Positions 6,111-10,458 of a DNA stretch of 10,458 bases are shown one piece after another. Both the position numbers and the translations under genes were made by a program. This stretch comes from Rhodoferax sp. (GTDB taxonomy: Bacteria; Pseudomonadota; Gammaproteobacteria; Burkholderiales; Burkholderiaceae_C), in the NCBI GenBank assembly GCA_021731215.1, contig JAKFXU010000266.1, positions 1 to 10,458 of the forward strand, given 5' to 3'. The notes below the pieces were generated by a model that saw only the letters and a list, made by a program, of their open reading frames with translations, was not told the DNA's origin and ran no database searches. How positions within the stretch are numbered: the first letter of the stretch is position 1; each line of letters opens with the position of its first letter.

Positions 6111-7781
6111 TCATGGCAATTCCCCCACCCCATGTCCTTTATGTTCCTGGCTTGACAGCCGGTAGCGCCGCCAACGGCGCTCACCCTCATGGCTTACCCG
6201 CCCAACATCCACCAGATCATCCAGGGCACGCTTGACGGTCTTGGCAGAAATCTCCGCACCAATTCGTCGGTTGACATCTGCGCTCGAAGAATCGGGGTAA
6301 CGCGCCAAGTCCTCCAATATCAGCGCCCGCAAGCGGTGCGGCTCAATGCGCAGCAGGGTGGTGGGCAACTTGAGATCGGCCCCACGCAGCAAGGTCGGGT
6401 CAACAAAATAGCGAGTGCCCTGTGTGCGCCCAGCGGTCTGCACCAAAGCCAGGGTTTGCAAACGCCCCAGCCACACAACAAGCTCATCCGCGCCATCCGT
6501 CTCCAGCACGGCCCCCAACTTCCAGGCCGTCATGCCTTCCGTCTGTGCCAACACACCGAGCGTGATGCGCTCGCGCTGTGTCAATTGAAAGCGTTCATCC
6601 GCCTCCGTCAGCAGCCGCATCACCTCAGGTCTGACAATGCGCCGCTGGATCGTCACTTTGACCCAGTCCGCGCCTTCCTCCGGCACGGGCGCCGGGCGGC
6701 CTTGCGACAGCAGCCGGTCGTAGATCAGGTCGAAGCCGCTGCCCTCGCGTTCCATCAAGCCCAAGTCGTGGAACACCTGCGCCAGCCCCTCATTGCGGCG
6801 CCGGCTGGCATGCAGCATGTTGCGCGGCGTCACCCCCAGCGGCAGGCGGCCGGGGTTCACCACCTCCAGCCGCTCCGGGTGCAGATTGAGGTAAATGTCG
6901 CCCTGCTGCGTGTAGGGCCGATGCACCAGTGCATTGACCAGCAACTCGCGCACCACCTTCTCATCGTAGGCCGGCACGCTGCGCCGGTACAAGCCTTCGG
7001 CCACCTCGTAGCTCTCGCGAAAATCCGGCACCTCGCGCCAGATCGCATCGACCAGCTCGACCGGCGACAGCGCGCAGTCGTCCCAGACCCACTTGTTGAT
7101 CTTCTGCCCTTGCTCGTCGTACTTGATCGCCTGCACCAGCGGCGCCGTGCCCAGCGCCCGCCGGTCGGCAGTCGTGCCGAGCAGCAGCACGCCCAGGCGG
7201 GTCAGCGTGTCGCCCTGCGCGAGGCCGTAATGGGCCAGCAACTCATAGGCGCCTTTCTCCTTCACCGAATCCTTCACCCGGTCGGAGCTGCGGATATCCT
7301 GAACGAAGCGCGCCAGCTTGTCGGCGTCAGCAGCGTCACGCGGCACGCTGCTGTCCATCGCCTCCCACGGCCGCCCAGGCCGCTCGTTGGCCAAACGCAA
7401 TACATCATCCCCCAGCACCGGCTGGCACGTATCGCCAACCCGCAGGAAGTAACGTCCGTCACGTGTCGAAGCCACGCTGGGCGAGCGGTCAATCACCAGC
7501 TCGATGAACTCGCCGCCGTTGGACGCACGTTGCAAACTCGGCAATGCCTGCACATTCACCGTCAACTCACCGATGCGCTTGCGCAGACGATCCAGCAATT
7601 CCGGCGGCACCAGCTGCCCGGCAGGCGGCAATGCCTCGCCATCCTCCATGCCGATCAGCAAGCGGCCGCCCGCGCCGTTGGCGAAGCACACGCAGTCCTT
7701 CGCCAGCGCCTCCCAATCGGCTGACTTGCCGGTGATGGTGCGCAGGGATTTGCGGTCGGTGTGCTGGTCTTCGAGGGTCAT
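6111..7781 (-). CDS. AlbA_2/GHKL-type ATP-binding protein with winged helix, in type I R-M operon
   Basis: Predicted 556 aa. Residues about 8-125 resemble the AlbA_2 (divergent AAA-4, Schlafen-like) domain, with CVCFANGAGGRLLIGMEDG at 30-48. Residues about 275-365 match the C-terminal GHKL-like ATPase region of COG2865 proteins: RELLVNALVHRPY (278-290), NPGRLP (309-314) and REGSGF (345-350). The last about 70 residues (RALILEDLARYPD onward, with SAKTVKRALDDLVDVGRV) look like a winged helix. Such proteins are often listed as transcriptional regulators or RecG-like and recur in type I R-M loci, but their job there is not established. It starts within the hsdS stop (ATGA overlap), so it is translated with hsdS, and precedes hsdR by 120 nt. 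It may regulate the operon or act as an accessory defence ATPase. The usual E-F-K of AlbA_2 near the N-terminus reads D-R-K here. Domain calls are from motifs by eye. Confidence 0.88.
   Translation of the reverse strand: MTLEDQHTDRKSLRTITGKSADWEALAKDCVCFANGAGGRLLIGMEDGEALPPAGQLVPPELLDRLRKRIGELTVNVQALPSLQRASNGGEFIELVIDRSPSVASTRDGRYFLRVGDTCQPVLGDDVLRLANERPGRPWEAMDSSVPRDAADADKLARFVQDIRSSDRVKDSVKEKGAYELLAHYGLAQGDTLTRLGVLLLGTTADRRALGTAPLVQAIKYDEQGQKINKWVWDDCALSPVELVDAIWREVPDFRESYEVAEGLYRRSVPAYDEKVVRELLVNALVHRPYTQQGDIYLNLHPERLEVVNPGRLPLGVTPRNMLHASRRRNEGLAQVFHDLGLMEREGSGFDLIYDRLLSQGRPAPVPEEGADWVKVTIQRRIVRPEVMRLLTEADERFQLTQRERITLGVLAQTEGMTAWKLGAVLETDGADELVVWLGRLQTLALVQTAGRTQGTRYFVDPTLLRGADLKLPTTLLRIEPHRLRALILEDLARYPDSSSADVNRRIGAEISAKTVKRALDDLVDVGRVSHEGERRWRRYRLSSQEHKGHGVGELP
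6134..6142. repeat. Third copy of GTCCTTTAT, inside the 3' end of the AlbA_2 gene
   Basis: This exact 9-mer repeats the right arm of the dyad at 6045-6053, 89 bp away, in the same orientation. It lies within coding sequence (residues EHKGH near the C-terminus), 20 bp from the stop codon. It may be an auxiliary half-site for the protein that binds the hsdR leader. Confidence 0.3.
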
Positions 7782-8932
7782 ACAGCGATTTCACCGCTCA
7801 TCAGGCGCGGCAGCAGCAGGTCGCGGGCGGCGCGGAGTTTTTGGTTTTGTAGCGCAAGAACCTCGCGTTGTCGGAATGACGGCGCAGCGATCTCGCCAAA
7901 CTGCCGCATTAATATCTCTGTTGGCAGAGTGATCTCGAAGCGTGCCATAGCTTCCTTGGTTAGTGCCTCCCTGGTCGAACCTTTCTGTGCATAGCTCAAG
8001 AGCTGCCGCTTTCGTTCGTCGCTATTGATAGCCTTGTGAACGAAGAAAGGATCTGCCTTGGTGGAATCGACACGAATGATCATCACGTGCTGGTTGACTC
8101 TGGCTGGAAGGTAACGCTCCGGTGCCATACAACACCGCGCCACGGAGGCGCCAGTAATGTTTAGAAGGATGTCTTTCGATTCGACGGTCACACCGGCCAG
8201 CGTGGCCGCTTGATCCTCACTCAAAAACGCCAAACCTCCGTCGTCAAACAGGTCGTCGTACACGTTCATGCTCCGAATTAACGGCGTACCCTCCTGGTGA
8301 TAGGACGATTCGCCGCCGCGAGGTGTAAAGCCGCTGCCGATCTTGCTTGTAACTTCCGCCAGTGGAACCTTGCGCCACCCCGCCGGTACGCCGTTGACGA
8401 TGCGGGTGTGTTCATAGCCGGGGAAGCGCAGGCGGACGAACCATTCGCGATAGAGCAGCCGCGCCGACTCCTCCAGCAGCGCCATCCGCCGCCGGTTGTT
8501 TTCAATTAGGTCGTCGTAGGCGGAGAGGATGTCACTGATGCAACGTTGTGTAGCGTAGTCTGGCGCAAGGACCTTAATCTCATGAAGAACATTGCGGTCA
8601 ACTCCGGGGACAGCGGCTTTTTCACTTTGGTAGTCCTTCAGGATATTTCGCAGAAAGTAAGCTGAGAATCGCGGGTCATTTCCTTTGAAATCGATAACGT
8701 ACAGCGCGGTATTTAACGGCCAGTAGTCTTCTTCAAGGTAGAACACTTCGCCAATGGTTCCGTATCGGCCAGTGACGACACCGGGTGCTTTTGCTTTGGC
8801 TTCTTTGTGACGGCCCGTAATTCCTGACGACGAAACAACAGGCACATCGCCGTCCTGCCGCGAATGCTCGGGCAAATCATGGCCACGCTTGAGCGTCAGC
8901 ACATCGCCGAGTCGGCATGACTGCCAATTCAT
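7778..8932 (-). CDS. hsdS: Type I restriction enzyme, specificity subunit (HsdS)
   Basis: Predicted 384 aa. It gives the HsdM2S methylase and the full HsdR2M2S complex their DNA target. Two target-recognition domains are visible: TRD1 at about 1-125 (starting W3, RLGDVLTLKRGHDLP at 7-21) and TRD2 at about 185-330 (KIGSGFTPRGGESSYH at 197-212). Each is followed by a helical conserved region: CR1 at about 126-172 (ISDILSAYDDLIENNRRRMA) and CR2 at about 338-384 (QREVLALQNQKLRAARDLLL). Two TRDs predict a bipartite target with a gap set by CR1. The target sequence cannot be derived by eye. GAGGAG lies 8 nt before the ATG. The start overlaps the DUF1016 stop and the stop overlaps the AlbA_2 start, each by 4 nt. 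The TRD parts are more AT-rich than CR1 (55 G/C of 120 at 8581-8700 against 38 of 60 at 8461-8520), as expected for swapped TRDs. It appears intact. Confidence 0.96.
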   Translation of the reverse strand: MNWQSCRLGDVLTLKRGHDLPEHSRQDGDVPVVSSSGITGRHKEAKAKAPGVVTGRYGTIGEVFYLEEDYWPLNTALYVIDFKGNDPRFSAYFLRNILKDYQSEKAAVPGVDRNVLHEIKVLAPDYATQRCISDILSAYDDLIENNRRRMALLEESARLLYREWFVRLRFPGYEHTRIVNGVPAGWRKVPLAEVTSKIGSGFTPRGGESSYHQEGTPLIRSMNVYDDLFDDGGLAFLSEDQAATLAGVTVESKDILLNITGASVARCCMAPERYLPARVNQHVMIIRVDSTKADPFFVHKAINSDERKRQLLSYAQKGSTREALTKEAMARFEITLPTEILMRQFGEIAAPSFRQREVLALQNQKLRAARDLLLPRLMSGEIAV

Positions 8933-9999
8933 ATCCCCAACTCCTCGTCGCCCATCCGCTGTGCGAGCCTCGCCCGCGCCGACGTCACTGCCTCATGCAG
9001 CTTGCGCTCCAGCACCTCGCGCGGCGGCAGGGCGGTGAGGTATTCGGCGACATGGATGCCGCTCTTTTCCAGTTCGAGCAGTTCGACCGCTTCCCGGTTT
9101 TTGCCGGCGCAGAGGATCAAGCCCAGCGGCACATCTTCGCCGGCCTGCCGTTCGTGCTTGTCCAGCCAGCGCAGATACAGCTCCATCTGCCCCTTGTCGG
9201 CGGGCTTGAAGTCGCCCAGCTTGAGTTCGATGGCAATCAGGCGCCTGAGGCCGCGATGGAAGAACAGCAGGTCGAGAAAGTAATCCTCGCCGCCGACCGG
9301 GATGCGCTTTTGCCGGGCGATGAAGCTGAAACCGGCACCGAGTTCGAGCAGGAACTGCTCCAGCTCGCGCATGATGGCGTCTTCGACGTCTCGTTCGATA
9401 TAGCGGTCGTCAAGCCCCAGAAAATCGAGAAAGTAGGGATCACGAAACACCAGCGCGGGTGTCATGCGATCGGTTTCGCGCAGGGCTTCGAGTTCGTGCT
9501 GGATCAGGGCATCCGGCTTGCGCGAAAGAGCAGTGCGCTCGTAAAGCATGCTGTCGATTCGGGCGCTCAAGGTGCGCACGCTCCAGCGCTCAATGCGGCA
9601 CATCTCGGCATAGAAGTCGCGCTGCATGGGTTTGTCCAGCGGTAGCAGAAGCAGAAAGTGCGACCAACTCAATTGCTGCGACAGTGTCGCCAGAATTTGC
9701 GGGTCAGGGAACACCTCGGCAAATTTCACCATGCGATTGAGGGCCGACTCGGTAAAACCCTTGCCATAGCGCTGCGTCAATTCCTGCGACAGTGTCGCCA
9801 GAATCTTTTTGCCATAGGCCGCGCGATCTTCCTCCAGTAACAGGTCTTTGCGGATGCGCTGCCCGACTTGCCAGTAAAGAAGCGTCAATCCGGTATTGAC
9901 GGCGACGGCAACCTGCTGACGTGCCTGATCAATCAGGGTCTTGAGGTCGTCGAGCAGCGGGCCGACTTCGGGACTCTGGCGCGGCTGAAGATCGCTCAT
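8929..9999 (-). CDS. DUF1016 (YhcG-family) PD-(D/E)XK nuclease-like protein
   Basis: Predicted 356 aa. The N-terminal DUF1016_N domain (about 12-150) is helical and contains YWQVGQRI (42-49) and LSWSHFLLLL (110-119). The C-terminal domain (about 180-345) has the PD-(D/E)XK nuclease-like core: GAGFSFIARQKRI (221-233), D243 in FLDLLFF, E258-L-K260 and GQMELYL (270-276). The likely active-site set D243/E258/K260 is complete, so nuclease activity is plausible, but the cellular role of the family is poorly defined. The gene sits between hsdM and hsdS with 4-nt ATGA overlaps on both sides, so it is expressed with the methylase and specificity subunits. GAGGAG lies 8 nt before its ATG. Its last residues EELGI echo the EELGV end of HsdM. 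The heptapeptide ILATLSQ occurs at 66-72 and 102-108, coded by identical DNA. An accessory nuclease of the R-M system is a reasonable guess. Confidence 0.92.
   Translation of the reverse strand: MSDLQPRQSPEVGPLLDDLKTLIDQARQQVAVAVNTGLTLLYWQVGQRIRKDLLLEEDRAAYGKKILATLSQELTQRYGKGFTESALNRMVKFAEVFPDPQILATLSQQLSWSHFLLLLPLDKPMQRDFYAEMCRIERWSVRTLSARIDSMLYERTALSRKPDALIQHELEALRETDRMTPALVFRDPYFLDFLGLDDRYIERDVEDAIMRELEQFLLELGAGFSFIARQKRIPVGGEDYFLDLLFFHRGLRRLIAIELKLGDFKPADKGQMELYLRWLDKHERQAGEDVPLGLILCAGKNREAVELLELEKSGIHVAEYLTALPPREVLERKLHEAVTSARARLAQRMGDEELGI
9676..9696. repeat. 21-bp exact direct repeat with palindromic core, copy 1
   Basis: Identical over 21 bp to 9784-9804 and exactly 108 bp (36 codons) away in the same frame; both code for ILATLSQ in the DUF1016 protein. 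The core GCGACAGTGTCGC (9678-9690) is a perfect 6-1-6 palindrome. Confidence 0.75.
9784..9804. repeat. 21-bp exact direct repeat with palindromic core, copy 2
   Basis: Second copy of the repeat at 9676-9696, with its palindromic core GCGACAGTGTCGC at 9786-9798. It codes for residues 66-72 of the DUF1016 protein, while the other copy codes for residues 102-108. Confidence 0.75.
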
Positions 10000-10458
10000 A
10001 CCCCGAGCTCCTCAAAGTTCTCCTGAATCTTCGCTGCCAGTTCCACCGCTTCCCGGTTCAGGTCGGCCAGTTCCACATGGATGTCGCGCAACGTCTGCTC
10101 GAAGTCAAAGTCCTCATCCACTTCTACCGGGGCGACGCCAACAAAGCGGCCAGGGGTGAGGCTCCAGTCGGCGGCTTCGATTTCGGCGCGGGTGACGACC
10201 TTGCACAGGCCGGGCACGTCCTGCATTTCGGCCTTGGGGAAGCGGTCTTGCAGCCAGGCGATCTGGCGGTGCAGGTAGGTCGCGGTCTTGAGCTGTTCGA
10301 CGGCGGCCTTGCGCTCTTCTTCGAGTTGCTTGATGAGTTTGCTGGTGGCGCGGCGGTCAAAGGGGATGCCTTCACCCCTGCCCTCTCCCAGAGGGAGAGG
10401 GGGTTGGCTGGCCTCGTCGGCGAGTTGGGCAGCGCGGGCGGCGAGTTTGTAGAGCAGG
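9996..10458 (-). CDS. hsdM: Type I restriction enzyme, methylase subunit (HsdM), C-terminal part
   Basis: The frame is open from the right window edge to the TGA at 9996, giving 153 codons of the C-terminus. The adenine-methyltransferase core (SAM-binding and NPPF motifs) lies beyond the window. The visible part matches the helical C-terminal region of HsdM that contacts HsdS: FDRRATSKLIKQLEEERKA, LHRQIAWLQDRFPKAE, DWSLTPGRFVGVAP and a final coiled-coil-like ELADLNREAVELAAKIQENF. The methionine at 10226 is internal, because the family similarity runs straight through it upstream. A stretch PLPLGEGRGEG just before FDRR is coded by a REP-like palindrome (10381-10401) and looks like an in-frame insertion in a linker. 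The stop overlaps the DUF1016 start by 4 nt. It is presumably the first gene, or close to the first, of the operon. Confidence 0.95.
   Translation of the reverse strand, partial: LLYKLAARAAQLADEASQPPLPLGEGRGEGIPFDRRATSKLIKQLEEERKAAVEQLKTATYLHRQIAWLQDRFPKAEMQDVPGLCKVVTRAEIEAADWSLTPGRFVGVAPVEVDEDFDFEQTLRDIHVELADLNREAVELAAKIQENFEELGV
10381..10401. repeat. REP-like palindrome inserted in frame in hsdM
   Basis: CCCTCTCCC at 10381-10389 and GGGAGAGGG at 10393-10401 are perfect 9-bp arms with a 3-nt loop, preceded by TTCACCCCTG. This type of CCCTCTCCC...GGGAGAGGG hairpin is a familiar dispersed repeat in proteobacterial genomes, normally between genes. Here it is read as PLPLGEGRGEG within HsdM. 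It would form a stable hairpin in the mRNA. Confidence 0.7.

Noticed and set aside
6189..7724. Open frame of 511 codons on the plus strand, opposite the AlbA_2 gene
   Set aside because: It is rich in H, Q and R and has no domain-like features, a typical mirror of a GC-rich gene; the minus-strand frame shows clear family motifs.
9996..10226. A separate small 76-aa gene starting at 10226
   Set aside because: HsdM-like sequence continues without a stop upstream of this methionine to the window edge; it is the C-terminus of hsdM.

Overview
The window looks like a chromosomal piece of a GC-rich betaproteobacterium, probably Burkholderiales/Comamonadaceae (Rhodoferax- or Polaromonas-like). This rests on base composition, codon use and the character of the proteins; no rRNA or other taxonomic marker is present. 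It holds two functional blocks that meet tail to tail at about 2537-2585.

Left block (1-2536), respiration and its control. The 5' end of a molybdopterin oxidoreductase gene with a [4Fe-4S] cysteine motif runs off the left edge on the minus strand. Divergent from it is a two-component pair: a soluble GAF-type, NarX-like histidine kinase with four cysteines in its sensor domain, and a NarL-type response regulator that overlaps it by 4 nt. The 249-bp divergent spacer carries an 8-bp dyad and a sequence matching the NarL heptamer, so the pair may control the neighbouring oxidoreductase. That link is inference.

Right block (2586-10458), a five-gene type I restriction-modification operon on the minus strand. 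In transcription order it reads hsdM (C-terminal part only, cut by the right edge), a DUF1016/YhcG-family PD-(D/E)XK nuclease, hsdS (two target-recognition domains), an AlbA_2/GHKL-type ATP-binding protein with a C-terminal winged helix, and hsdR. The first four genes are chained by three 4-nt ATGA overlaps. hsdR is set apart by a 120-nt AT-rich leader full of inverted and direct repeats, which suggests separate control of the restriction subunit.

The core HsdR, HsdM and HsdS proteins are conventional. The points of interest are the two accessory genes embedded in the operon, an imperfectly duplicated 18-bp gene junction on either side of the DUF1016 gene, a 21-bp exact in-frame repeat with a palindromic core inside that gene, a REP-like palindrome translated in frame within hsdM, and a 9-mer found three times around the hsdR leader. 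No tRNA, rRNA, CRISPR array, transposase or attachment site was seen.
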